The notes under the pieces: generated by a model
What the model was told of the DNA's origin: nothing
The model's input: only the letters and a program-made list of their open reading frames with translations
Database searches by the model: none
Translations under genes and position numbers: made by a program
NCBI GenBank assembly: GCA_023150565.1
Contig: JAKLKR010000017.1
Coordinates: 1 to 42,848 of the forward strand
Length of the DNA: 42,848 nucleotides
Source of the DNA: Planctomycetota bacterium
GTDB lineage: Bacteria; Planctomycetota; UBA11346
Direction: 5' to 3'
In this document: one piece after another, positions 30,777 through 39,148 of the stretch
Layout: each line of letters starts with the position of its first letter
Position numbering within the stretch: position 1 is the first letter of the stretch

Positions 30777-31337
30777 ATGTGCCGTCGCCTCCTGCTGCTG
30801 TCCGCCGTGCTGCTCTGCGCCGCCGCCGCCGCGGCCGCCGAGGATGCCAGCGTCGAGGCGCTGGCCCGGGTGGCCACCGCCAAGTGCGCCGCCACCGCCG
30901 GCGAGCGCCCCACCCCCCAGCTGATCATGGCCAAGGTCGCCGAGGCGGCGCGGCTGATCGAGCAGGAGGGCCCGGCCGCCTTCCCGCGCCTGCGCGGGGA
31001 TTCGCCCTTCATCTTCAATGGCACCTACGTGTGGGTGCATGACCTCGACACCTACGTCATGCACGTGCACCCGGTGCGCCCGCGCATGGAGGGCCGCTCG
31101 GTGGCCGGCATGACCGATGTGAAGGGCAAGGCGTTCTTCGCCGAGATGGCGCGCGTCCTCAACGAACAGGGCGGCTCCGGCTGGGTCGACTACGTGTGGC
31201 CCAAGCCGGGCGAGGTCGACGGTTCGCTCAAGGTCTCCTACGTCAGGAAGGCGAGTTTCGACGGCCGCCATTACGTGGTCGGCTGCGGCGCCTACGACCT
31301 CACCCTCGACGACCTCAAGGCCGGCATGGCCAAATGA
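30777..31337 (+). CDS. Second secreted single-Cache (sCache_2) domain protein
   Basis: A 186-residue paralogue of the protein encoded at 28199-28765, with its own signal peptide (MCRRLLLLSAVLLCAAAAAA). It shares most of the core, for example [30 protein letters not shown] and YVVGCGAYD, including both cysteines. Differences cluster in the predicted pocket region (YVMHVHPVRPRMEGRSVAGM against [20 protein letters not shown]), so ligand range may differ. It follows the chemoreceptor by 56 bp and has a possible promoter of its own. The two copies probably arose by tandem duplication around the receptor. Confidence 0.85.
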   Translation: MCRRLLLLSAVLLCAAAAAAAEDASVEALARVATAKCAATAGERPTPQLIMAKVAEAARLIEQEGPAAFPRLRGDSPFIFNGTYVWVHDLDTYVMHVHPVRPRMEGRSVAGMTDVKGKAFFAEMARVLNEQGGSGWVDYVWPKPGEVDGSLKVSYVRKASFDGRHYVVGCGAYDLTLDDLKAGMAK

Positions 31338-31365
31338 CCTGGGACCGGCGCGAGCAAACTGCCAA

Positions 31366-31392
31366 TTGACCTCCGCCTTCCCGCTCTAGGCT
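31366..31392 (+). promoter_or_regulatory. Weak candidate rpmH promoter
   Basis: TTGACC (31366-31371) is followed after 15 bp by TAGGCT (31387-31392). The spacing is short and the assignment tentative. Confidence 0.3.
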
Positions 31393-31415
31393 GCTTGCCC
31401 CACCGAGACAGGCCC

Positions 31416-31553
31416 ATGAAGACCAACGTCCGCAATAGCACCCTCAAGGGTCGTACGCGCCATAGCTTCCGCCGCCGCATGAAGACCCGCAGCGGCCGCG
31501 CGATCATCAACCGCCAGCGCCGTCTCGCGACCGGCAAGGGCAAGAAGCGCTAA
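31416..31553 (+). CDS. rpmH: Ribosomal protein bL34
   Basis: A 45-codon gene encoding a highly basic protein, MKTNVRNSTLKGRTRHSF, continuing RRRMKTRSGRAIINRQRR and ending GKGKKR. This matches the bL34 pattern (H-x-F-x-x-R-M-x-T-x-x-G-R-x-x-[IL]-x-x-R-R). It is part of the large ribosomal subunit. The usual HGF is HSF here. A GAGACAGG segment precedes the ATG and a strong terminator follows directly, so it is monocistronic. In most bacteria rpmH sits beside rnpA and dnaA; here neither is adjacent. Confidence 0.85.
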   Translation: MKTNVRNSTLKGRTRHSFRRRMKTRSGRAIINRQRRLATGKGKKR

Positions 31554-31579
31554 ACCTGCACCAGGCAGCGCCTATCGTA

Positions 31580-31609
31580 AAGAACCCCGGTCCTGCGACC
31601 GGGGTTCTT
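31580..31609 (+). terminator. Rho-independent terminator of rpmH
   Basis: A perfect 13-bp stem, AAGAACCCCGGTC (31580-31592) paired with 31597-31609, around the loop CTGC. The A-rich start and T-containing end mean it could work in both directions. Confidence 0.85.
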
Positions 31610-31704
31610 CCGTTTCAGGCACCAACGTCCATCCCTTGCCGATACATGCAAACGCCCTTGCGCCAGTTGCTTGGGAAAATGCATCCAGGCCGGCAAGGTC
31701 GGTA

Positions 31705-31738
31705 TTGACATGGGTCCGTTCCATCCCTACAACGGTCC
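31705..31738 (+). promoter_or_regulatory. lexA promoter with overlapping dyad, predicting a leaderless mRNA
   Basis: TTGACA (31705-31710) and TACAAC (31728-31733) are exactly 17 bp apart and seven bases separate the -10 box from the ATG at 31741. An imperfect inverted repeat, GGTCCGTT (31713-31720) and AACGGTCC (31731-31738), matches at 7 of 8 positions and spans spacer and -10 box, a good place for LexA autorepression. CAACGGTC also occurs inverted upstream of recA. Confidence 0.7.
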
Positions 31739-31740
31739 AC

Positions 31741-32379
31741 ATGGACACCTCCCCCCAGCCGTCCGGACTGCCCCCCGGCCAGACGCGCATCCTCACCTTC
31801 TTCGCCGATGCCGAAGACGCGGGACGCCAGCCCAGCCGGGCCGAGGTCGCCACCGCCATGGGCTATGCCTTCCCCTCCGCGGTATCCAAGCACGTCGACG
31901 CCCTGGTACGCAAGGGCTTCCTCGAAGCCGACCGCACCAAGAAGCGCAACGTGCGCCTGACCGAGCGCGGCTGGGCGGCGATCAACCGCTCGCCCGGCCA
32001 CCGCGGCGTCCCGGTGGTCGGCGCCATCGCCGCCGGCACCCCCATCCTGGCGAGCGAGAACACCTCCTCCTACCTCCAGGACCTCGCCCCCCGCCCGGGC
32101 CGCTTCGCGCTCCAGGTGCGCGGCGACTCGATGATCGATGTCGGCATCCTCGATGGCGACCTGGCGATCATCCAGCAGGCCGACCAGGTGCGCGACGGCG
32201 ACATCGCCGCGGTGGTGGTCGAAGGCGAAGCCACCCTCAAACGCGTGCGCCAGTACCCCGACCGCATCGAACTGATCGCCGAGAACCCCCAGTACGCCCC
32301 GCGCGTCATCCCGCGCGAGCAGATGGGCAATGTGCAGATCGCCGGCCAGCTCTGCTTCGTCTACCGCAGCGTGCGCTGA
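31741..32379 (+). CDS. lexA: LexA repressor of the SOS response
   Basis: A 212-residue repressor that cleaves itself when bound to RecA filaments. The N-terminal winged helix (about 12-80: [38 protein letters not shown]) binds operators. The C-terminal protease domain holds the cleavage site A98-G99 (GAIAAGTP), the nucleophile S130 (RGDSM) and the general base K167 (ATLKRV). The frame is open 35 codons further upstream, but those codons overlap the promoter and do not look like LexA, so the ATG at 31741 is chosen. recA follows 184 bp downstream. The DNA-recognition helix differs from the E. coli type, so a non-canonical operator is expected. Confidence 0.95.
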   Translation: MDTSPQPSGLPPGQTRILTFFADAEDAGRQPSRAEVATAMGYAFPSAVSKHVDALVRKGFLEADRTKKRNVRLTERGWAAINRSPGHRGVPVVGAIAAGTPILASENTSSYLQDLAPRPGRFALQVRGDSMIDVGILDGDLAIIQQADQVRDGDIAAVVVEGEATLKRVRQYPDRIELIAENPQYAPRVIPREQMGNVQIAGQLCFVYRSVR

Positions 32380-32431
32380 CCGGTTCACCCCGCAGCATCC
32401 GCCGCCTCTTCGGCGCATACCCTCTGTAACA

Positions 32432-32458
32432 GACCGTTGCTGGCCTCCAGCATCGGAC
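32432..32458. promoter_or_regulatory. Imperfect dyad upstream of recA, candidate SOS operator
   Basis: GACCGTTGCTGG (32432-32443) and CCAGCATCGGAC (32447-32458) are inverted with a 3-base centre and pair at 10 of 12 positions. The half GACCGTTG is the exact complement of CAACGGTC in the lexA promoter. The spacing between related half-sites differs (13 against 10 bases), which weakens the case. No clear recA -35/-10 pair is visible. Confidence 0.4.
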
Positions 32459-32563
32459 CCGGATCATCAGCGCCTGACGTCGACCCGGCACAGCCTCCGT
32501 CCCTACCGGCTCCTCACCTTTCCCCACCCACCACCCTCACCTCACACACCAGACGAGCCCGCC

Positions 32564-33670
<1,107 letters not shown>

Positions 33671-33704
33671 GCACCGAACCGGCTGTCTGGCTGCAATCCA
33701 CCGC

Positions 33705-33745
33705 ACAGCCGAGGTCGAGGGCCCCACGCCCGCGACCTCGGCTGT
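33705..33745 (+). terminator. Hairpin after recA, probable terminator
   Basis: A perfect 13-bp stem, ACAGCCGAGGTCG (33705-33717) with CGACCTCGGCTGT (33733-33745). It lacks a T-run, so termination efficiency is uncertain. Confidence 0.5.
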
Positions 33746-34031
33746 TCCATTGGCCCGAGGCCTTGGCCATCGCGCACACCGGCTCCGGGCGACCCGCCTC
33801 GGTCTGCCAGCGGCCAAGGCCCTCTCCTGCGGTTCTGACCCAGGACGCTTGATGGTGAACGAGCGCACCGCCCGACACAGGAAAACCTCCCGGATGGCGG
33901 ACCGTGTCCTCATGGTGGCCCAGGGACGAGCCGGGTCTTGCATATATCATATATTATATATTTTAAGTACTGTCCCCGATTGACCGCTGGCGCAAAGCCC
34001 TGAGGGTCCGCGCCCTGCCAGGATCCGCCGC
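33746..34031. other. Gene-free interval between recA and nfnA
   Basis: No supported gene. It contains a 10-bp inverted repeat (GGCCTTGGCC near 33761 and GGCCAAGGCC near 33817) and an exceptional AT-only-like run at 33941-33969. That run is followed by AAGTACTGTCCCC, which resembles outer ends of RAYT-type elements. The AT run offers several possible -10 boxes for nfnA, for example with TTGCAT at 33939-33944. Confidence 0.4.
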
Positions 34032-34862
34032 ATGCACCGCATCATCGCCAACACCCGGCTTTCGCCCAACGTCAACCGCCTGGAACTGGAGGCGCCGCTG
34101 GTGGCCAAGGCGCGTCAGCCCGGCCAGTTCGTGATCGTGCGCCTGGGCCAGGGGCACGAGCGCATCCCGCTCACCATCGCCGGCGTCGACCGCGCCAAGG
34201 GCAGCATCAGCCTGGTGATCCAGGCGGTGGGCTACAGCACCAAGGCGCTGGTGGCGCTCAAGGAAGGCGACGCCATCCAGGACGTGGCCGGGCCCCTCGG
34301 CCACCCCACCGAACTGCTCGAGCACGGCCATGCGGTGTGCGTCGGTGGCGGGGTCGGCACCGCGGTGGTGCTGCCGATCGCCGAGGCGCTGGCCGAGCGC
34401 GGCGTGCGCGTCACCAGCATCATCGGCGGCCGCGCCAAGGAGTGGGTCATCTGCGAGCGCGAACTCGCCGCCTGCGGCCAGGTGCAGCCCTGCACCGACG
34501 ACGGCAGCCACGGGCGCAAGGGCTTCGTCACCGACGCCCTCAAGGAGCTGATCGCCGCCGGCGGGGTCGACGCGGTCTACGCCGTCGGTCCGGTGCCGAT
34601 GATGCGCGCGGTGTCCGAGCTCACCCGGCCGGCGGGCATCCACACCGTGGTCTCGCTCAACCCGGTGATGATCGATGGCACCGGCATGTGCGGCGGCTGC
34701 CGCGTCACCATCGGCGGCCAGGTGAAATTCGCCTGCGTCGACGGCCCGGAGTTCGATGGCCACCAGGTCGACTTCACCGCCCTCCAGGCCCGTCTCGCCA
34801 CCTACAAGCAGTTCGAGCGCCAGGCCGAGGACCATGCCTGCCGCGTCGGGCTCCAGGGTTGA
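34032..34862 (+). CDS. nfnA: NfnA-like / sulfide dehydrogenase beta-like FAD-NAD subunit
   Basis: A 276-residue flavoprotein of the ferredoxin:NADP reductase/dihydroorotate dehydrogenase electron-transfer type. It has an N-terminal FAD-binding barrel (PGQFVIVRLGQGHERIPLTIA near 36-56), an NAD-binding domain (VGGGVGTAVVLPIAEAL) and a C-terminal [2Fe-2S] cluster motif (MCGGCRVTIGGQVKFAC, about 222-238, with three clustered Cys). NfnA pairs with NfnB to transfer hydride between NADH, NADPH and ferredoxin by flavin-based electron bifurcation; the same pair was earlier named SudB/SudA. The partner gene starts four bases after the stop codon, as expected for a tight complex. This suggests anaerobic or fermentative metabolism. 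Confidence 0.88.
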   Translation: MHRIIANTRLSPNVNRLELEAPLVAKARQPGQFVIVRLGQGHERIPLTIAGVDRAKGSISLVIQAVGYSTKALVALKEGDAIQDVAGPLGHPTELLEHGHAVCVGGGVGTAVVLPIAEALAERGVRVTSIIGGRAKEWVICERELAACGQVQPCTDDGSHGRKGFVTDALKELIAAGGVDAVYAVGPVPMMRAVSELTRPAGIHTVVSLNPVMIDGTGMCGGCRVTIGGQVKFACVDGPEFDGHQVDFTALQARLATYKQFERQAEDHACRVGLQG

Positions 34863-34866
34863 TGCC

Positions 34867-36312
34867 ATGAGCGACCAGACCGCCCCCCCCAAGCTCTCCG
34901 CCAAGGACCGCCTGGCCATCCAGCGCCAGGACATGCCGGTGCAGGACGCCACCGCGCGCGCCGCCGCCTTCACCGAGGTCAATCTCGGCTATGAGCTGGA
35001 GAACGCGGTGGTCGAGGCCCAGCGCTGCCTGGAATGCAAGAACGCCAAGTGCGTGCAGGGCTGCCCGGTCAACGTCGACATCCCGCGCTTCGTCAGCCTG
35101 GTCGCCGCCCGCGACCTCGCCGGCGCCGCGCGCGCGCTGCTGGGCGACAACGCCCTGCCCGCGGTCACCGGCCGGGTCTGCCCGCAGGAGACCCAGTGCG
35201 AGGCGCAATGCATCCGCGGCATCAAGGGCAAGCCGGTGGCGATCGGCAACCTCGAACGCTTCGTCGCCGACTGGGCGCGTACCAACCTGGCCACCGACCA
35301 GGTGCGGCCGGACGGCCCCAGGGTGGCGGTGGTGGGCAGCGGGCCCTGCGGCCTCACCGCCGCCGGCGAGCTCGCGCGCCTGGGCTACCGGGTGACGGTG
35401 TACGAGGCCTTCCACACCGCCGGCGGGGTGCTGGTCTACGGCATCCCCGAATTCCGCCTGCCCAAGGAGATCGTCGCCAGCGAGGTCGACCGCCTGCGCG
35501 CCATGGGGGTCGAGATCGCGGTCAACGTGGTGGTGGGCAAGACGCTCAAGGTCCAGGAGCTGCTCGCCGACCATGTCGGAGTGGTGATCGGGGTGGGCGC
35601 CGGCCTGCCCGCCTTCATGGAGGTGCCGGGCGAGGATCTCAAGGGCGTGTACAGCGCCAACGAGTTCCTCACCCGCGTCAACCTGATGGGCGCCTTCGAC
35701 TTCCCGCGTTGCGCCACGCCCGTGCTCAAGGGCCGGCGGGTGGCGGTGGTGGGCGGCGGCAACGTGGCCATGGACGCGGTGCGCACCGCCAAGCGCCTGG
35801 GCGCCGAGGAGGCGTGCATCGTCTACCGCCGCGGCCACGACGACCTGCCGGCACGCGCCGAGGAGGTCCATCATGCCGAGGAGGAGGGCATCGCCTTCCG
35901 CTTCAACGTCGCGCCCACCCGCGTGCTCGGCGACGAGCAGGGCTGGGTGAAGGGGCTCGAGGTGGTGCGCATGGTGCCGGGCGAACCCGACGCCAGCGGC
36001 CGCCGCCGCCCGGTGGCGCAGAAGGGCAGCGAGGAGGTCATGCCCTTCGACCAGGTGATCGTGGCGATCGGCACCCGCGCCAACCCGCTGCTCACCGCCA
36101 CCCTGCCCGAGCTCAAACTGACCAAGTACGGCAACATCGCGGTCGACGAGCAGGGCATGACCAGCATCCCCGGGGTGTTCGCCGGCGGCGACATCACCCG
36201 CGGCGCCGCCACCGTGATCCTCGCCATGGGCGACGGCAAGGTGCTGGCCAAGAGCCTGCACAACTGGCTGCAGCAGGGCGCCGCGGCGCCCTGCGCCGGC
36301 TGCACGCACTGA
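34867..36312 (+). CDS. nfnB: NfnB-like / glutamate synthase small-subunit family flavoprotein
   Basis: A 481-residue protein. The N-terminal domain binds two [4Fe-4S] clusters through CLECKNAKCVQGCPVNVDIP (about 57-76) and CPQETQCEAQCI (about 108-119). A FAD-binding domain (VAVVGSGPCGLTAAGELARLG near 156) and an NAD(P)H-binding domain (RVAVVGGGNVAMDAVRTAKR near 290) follow. It is homologous to GltD, but GltD works with a large GltB subunit and none is here; the adjacent nfnA makes the Nfn assignment stronger. It is the large subunit of NADH-dependent ferredoxin:NADP oxidoreductase. The frame opens further upstream, but the ATG at 34867 begins the family-typical start and follows the nfnA stop closely. 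Confidence 0.88.
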   Translation: MSDQTAPPKLSAKDRLAIQRQDMPVQDATARAAAFTEVNLGYELENAVVEAQRCLECKNAKCVQGCPVNVDIPRFVSLVAARDLAGAARALLGDNALPAVTGRVCPQETQCEAQCIRGIKGKPVAIGNLERFVADWARTNLATDQVRPDGPRVAVVGSGPCGLTAAGELARLGYRVTVYEAFHTAGGVLVYGIPEFRLPKEIVASEVDRLRAMGVEIAVNVVVGKTLKVQELLADHVGVVIGVGAGLPAFMEVPGEDLKGVYSANEFLTRVNLMGAFDFPRCATPVLKGRRVAVVGGGNVAMDAVRTAKRLGAEEACIVYRRGHDDLPARAEEVHHAEEEGIAFRFNVAPTRVLGDEQGWVKGLEVVRMVPGEPDASGRRRPVAQKGSEEVMPFDQVIVAIGTRANPLLTATLPELKLTKYGNIAVDEQGMTSIPGVFAGGDITRGAATVILAMGDGKVLAKSLHNWLQQGAAAPCAGCTH

Positions 36313-36327
36313 GCACCGCTCGGTAGC

Positions 36328-36343
36328 GCCGGCTTGAGCCGGC
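36328..36343. repeat. Short REP-like palindrome
   Basis: GCCGGC-TTGA-GCCGGC, 15 bp after the nfnB stop. Its form is similar to the palindrome in the 10.4-kb repeat. It may also help end transcription. Confidence 0.5.
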
Positions 36344-36434
36344 ACGGGCGGCGGGCTTCAGCATCGTCCACGGTTCTGGTGAACGAGGCCTATGGCCTGG
36401 CACCAAGGCCGGGGAATGGTGCACAGCCATACTG

Positions 36435-36515
36435 GGAGCGTCGACGCCCACGTCGACGGAGCCTCTTGTGCGCCGACCTGGGACCATGGCGACGCCACCG
36501 CGGCGTCGACGCTCC
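36435..36515. repeat. 14-bp inverted repeat in the intergenic region
   Basis: GGAGCGTCGACGCC (36435-36448) and its exact complement at 36502-36515, with a 53-bp centre. No gene is seen in 36313-36557; nfnB and the GH20 gene converge here. Confidence 0.6.
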
Positions 36516-36557
36516 GGAAGAGCCGACCGCCAAGCTTCTGGTCGTGGCGCGCACGCT

Positions 36558-38294
36558 TCAGCAACAACGTAATGCGTTCACCTTGATGTAGCTGTCCTCC
36601 AGCCCGCCGTAGCGGCTGCGCGCCAGCCACAGCCGGCGGTAGGTGGCGCCCAGGACGGTCAGCCGGCGGTTGAAACCGCGCCGCAGGTCGAGGTCGCCGC
36701 CCTTCCGCCGCGCCACCGCGCGCTCGGCGGCGTAGCGCGCCATGCCCACCGCCAGACGGCACTCCTCCTCGAGCAGGCCGCCCACCGCCGGCAGCTCCGC
36801 CTCCTGCGCCGTCAGGCGGGCGGCAATGGCCTGGAAGCCGGCGAGATGCTCGGGTTCGGCGTCGCTGCCCCAGGCGGTGTTGCCGTCGGTGAAGGTGGGA
36901 GAGCCGTAGCCGCGTGACACCCCCTGCTCGCAGCGCCCCAGCCCGGCAAGCCAGGCACCAAGCTCAGCCGAGCCGAACAGCTGCGCGCCGGCGGCGCGCT
37001 CGTCGAATGCCACCGCCGCGCCGGTCCACGCCGCCTGGGCGCCCTCGGCCATGCCCAGCAGCGCCAGCGGCCACTGCTGGCGGTGGCCGACGTCGCCCCA
37101 CTCGGTGTTGAGGAAACCCACCGCGCCATGCGCCAGGCCCTCGCGCGCGGCATTGGCCAGGTTGCCGCGCCGCATCTCGGTGCGCCCGGCGTAGGTGCAC
37201 CAGTTGGCGGTGCCGGGGGCCACCCACACCTCGCGGCCCACCGCCGCATGCGCGGCCAGGCGTTTGGAGAAGTCCTCGGTCTGGCCGTAGCCCCACACCA
37301 GGGCGATGATGTCGCGCGGCAGGCTGCCGTCCTCGTTGGGATGCGGATCGCACCAGAACTGCGGGCGCTTGCCCAGGCGCTGGGCGGCGCGCAGCACCTT
37401 GCCCAGGTAGTCGCTGAACACCCGGCCGCGGCCCAGGCGCCCGCACTCGGCCTTGCTGCGGCCCTCGCCGAGGTCGACCGGCTCGTCGCCGCCGATGTTG
37501 GCATACGCACCGGAGCAGCACGCGAACTGCTGGGCGAGCAGGTCCTCGACCAGCCCCAGGCTGCCGGGATCGAGCGGGCAGAGGGTGTTGGGCTCCATCC
37601 AGGCGTGGCCCCACTTCTCGTACAGCCAGGGCCCGGCCACCTCGCCCAGGTGGGCGTAGGCGGGATGGCGCAGCCAGCGCTCGAAATGGCCGAGGCTGTT
37701 CTGGTTGGCGGTGAGCGCCACCCCGCGCGCGGCGGCATAGGCGTCGAGCGCGCGCATCTCGTCGGGGGTGATGGGGTCGGCGTTGCGCCACACCGCCTCG
37801 TGGCCGCGGTAGGCGAAGGCGTGCTCGTTGTAGAGCTGGAGGTGGTTGAGCTTGTGCGCCGCCATCAGGTCGACCAGGCCACGCAGGGTGTCCATGGTCG
37901 GCACCCGGTCGCGGGCCACGTCGAGCATGAAGCCGCGCTGGGCGAAGGCGGGGGCGTCGTCGATCACCAGCCCGGGCAGGGCCGCCCCGCAGGCGCGGCG
38001 CAGCTGGACCAGGGTGGCCAGGCCCCAGCGCAGGCCGGCGGCGCTGCGCGCGCAGATGCGCACCCCGCCGGCATCGACCACCAGGCGGTAGGCCTCGTCG
38101 CCGGCCTCGCCCACCGCCGCCGGGTCGATGGCCAGGCGCACCGGCCCCGCCCCGCCGTCGTGCGCACCCAGGCCGGGCACGCTGGCGACCAGGCCGGCGG
38201 GGGCGCCGGCGACGGCGAAGCCGTCGGCCAGGGTGCAGCCGGGACCGGCGACGGTGCAGCGGCGGGGGGCGGGGCTGAGGAGGAGGTCGGTCAT
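36558..38294 (-). CDS. Glycoside hydrolase family 20 beta-N-acetylhexosaminidase-like
   Basis: A 578-residue enzyme likely to remove terminal N-acetylglucosamine or N-acetylgalactosamine from glycans. An N-terminal GH20b-like domain (about 1-110) precedes the TIM barrel, which opens with AFAQRGFMLDVARDRVPTMD (about 120-140). The catalytic Asp-Glu pair is in NIGGDEPVDLG near 270. No signal peptide is visible, so it may act in the cytoplasm on imported sugars. The frame is open for 23 more codons, but the ATG at 38294 has GGAG seven bases upstream and begins the conserved part. An AraC-type regulator gene is divergent with a 93-bp gap and probably controls it. Confidence 0.85.
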   Translation of the reverse strand: MTDLLLSPAPRRCTVAGPGCTLADGFAVAGAPAGLVASVPGLGAHDGGAGPVRLAIDPAAVGEAGDEAYRLVVDAGGVRICARSAAGLRWGLATLVQLRRACGAALPGLVIDDAPAFAQRGFMLDVARDRVPTMDTLRGLVDLMAAHKLNHLQLYNEHAFAYRGHEAVWRNADPITPDEMRALDAYAAARGVALTANQNSLGHFERWLRHPAYAHLGEVAGPWLYEKWGHAWMEPNTLCPLDPGSLGLVEDLLAQQFACCSGAYANIGGDEPVDLGEGRSKAECGRLGRGRVFSDYLGKVLRAAQRLGKRPQFWCDPHPNEDGSLPRDIIALVWGYGQTEDFSKRLAAHAAVGREVWVAPGTANWCTYAGRTEMRRGNLANAAREGLAHGAVGFLNTEWGDVGHRQQWPLALLGMAEGAQAAWTGAAVAFDERAAGAQLFGSAELGAWLAGLGRCEQGVSRGYGSPTFTDGNTAWGSDAEPEHLAGFQAIAARLTAQEAELPAVGGLLEEECRLAVGMARYAAERAVARRKGGDLDLRRGFNRRLTVLGATYRRLWLARSRYGGLEDSYIKVNALRCC

Positions 38295-38387
38295 GGCTGG
38301 CTCCATCGTCATGATGGCGGATTCCCCACGCCGGGAGCGCGCGCTGGCGGCCGGAGCGGCCATTCCATCGCCCGGTCATGAGACAGA

Positions 38388-39146
38388 ATGGCAGCCATGG
38401 ACCCGGATCAGCGCCGCTGGTGGCGCCTGCTCGAGGACCTGCCCGGCCGGCTGGCGCGGGTGGAGCGCTGGATCGAGGCCCCGCCGCCGGTGGATGCCGA
38501 CGGCGACCACCTGCACACGGTGCCATCGCTGGTGGCCTGCCTGGCCGGGGTGGTGCGCGCCCACGGGCCCGCCGGCACCTGCGACCTGCAGCCGGGCGAG
38601 GCGCTGGTGATCGCCCCCGGGGTGTGGCACGAGCATGTGCCGGTGCGCGCCGGCACAGTGTTCTTCGCCCAGGGCTTCCTGCCCACCGCCTCCGACGTGC
38701 TGCTGGGCGACCACCGCCGGCGCTTCTGCGGCCTGCTGCCGCGCGAACCCAGCCACCGCCTGTGCGCCCAGGTGCTGGCGGCCGCCGACCCCGGCCGCCG
38801 CCTCGCCCATCTGCGCGCGCTGCTGGCCCAGGTGCTGGCCGAGGCGGTCGCCGACCAGGGCATGGCCGACCCCGTCTTCCGCCGCATGGTCAAGCGCCTG
38901 TGGTGCGACCTCCACCGCGGGGTGGGGGTCGACGACCTGGTGCGCGCCAGCGGGCGGTCGCGCGCCCAGGCCTACCGGGTGTTCACCGCCGGCTACGGCC
39001 TTCCGCCCAAGGCGGCGCTGGAAGCGGCGCGGGTCGAGCTGGCGGCAAGCCTGGCCGCCGCCGGCCTGACCCCGGCCGCGGTGGCACGGCGCTGCGGCTT
39101 CGCCTCGGCGCGCACCCTGGCGCGGGCGCGGGCCCGCCTGGGGTAG
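38388..39146 (+). CDS. AraC-family transcriptional regulator
   Basis: A 252-residue protein (or 249 if the second ATG at 38397 is used; neither has a clear ribosome-binding site). The N-terminal part has a cupin-like sensor segment (LQPGEALVIAPGVWHEHVPV, about 66-85). The C-terminal part (about 165-252) has two helix-turn-helix motifs of AraC type (GVDDLVRASGRSRAQAYRVF, then LTPAAVARRCGFASARTLAR). The usual final segment after the second helix-turn-helix is short. It is divergent from the GH20 gene, so it most likely activates that gene in response to a sugar. It ends two bases before the convergent O-antigen-ligase-like gene. Confidence 0.78.
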   Translation: MAAMDPDQRRWWRLLEDLPGRLARVERWIEAPPPVDADGDHLHTVPSLVACLAGVVRAHGPAGTCDLQPGEALVIAPGVWHEHVPVRAGTVFFAQGFLPTASDVLLGDHRRRFCGLLPREPSHRLCAQVLAAADPGRRLAHLRALLAQVLAEAVADQGMADPVFRRMVKRLWCDLHRGVGVDDLVRASGRSRAQAYRVFTAGYGLPPKAALEAARVELAASLAAAGLTPAAVARRCGFASARTLARARARLG

Positions 39147-39148
39147 GC

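Noticed and set aside
33746-33940. Possible structured RNA (SRP, RNase P or tmRNA)
   Set aside because: Inverted repeats are present, but none of the conserved core sequences of these RNAs could be found.
33830-36400. Short similarity (CTCGTTCACCA and AGAACCG on the minus strand) between the regions after recA and after nfnB
   Set aside because: Only an 11-mer and a 7-mer with different spacing; too little to call a repeat family by eye.
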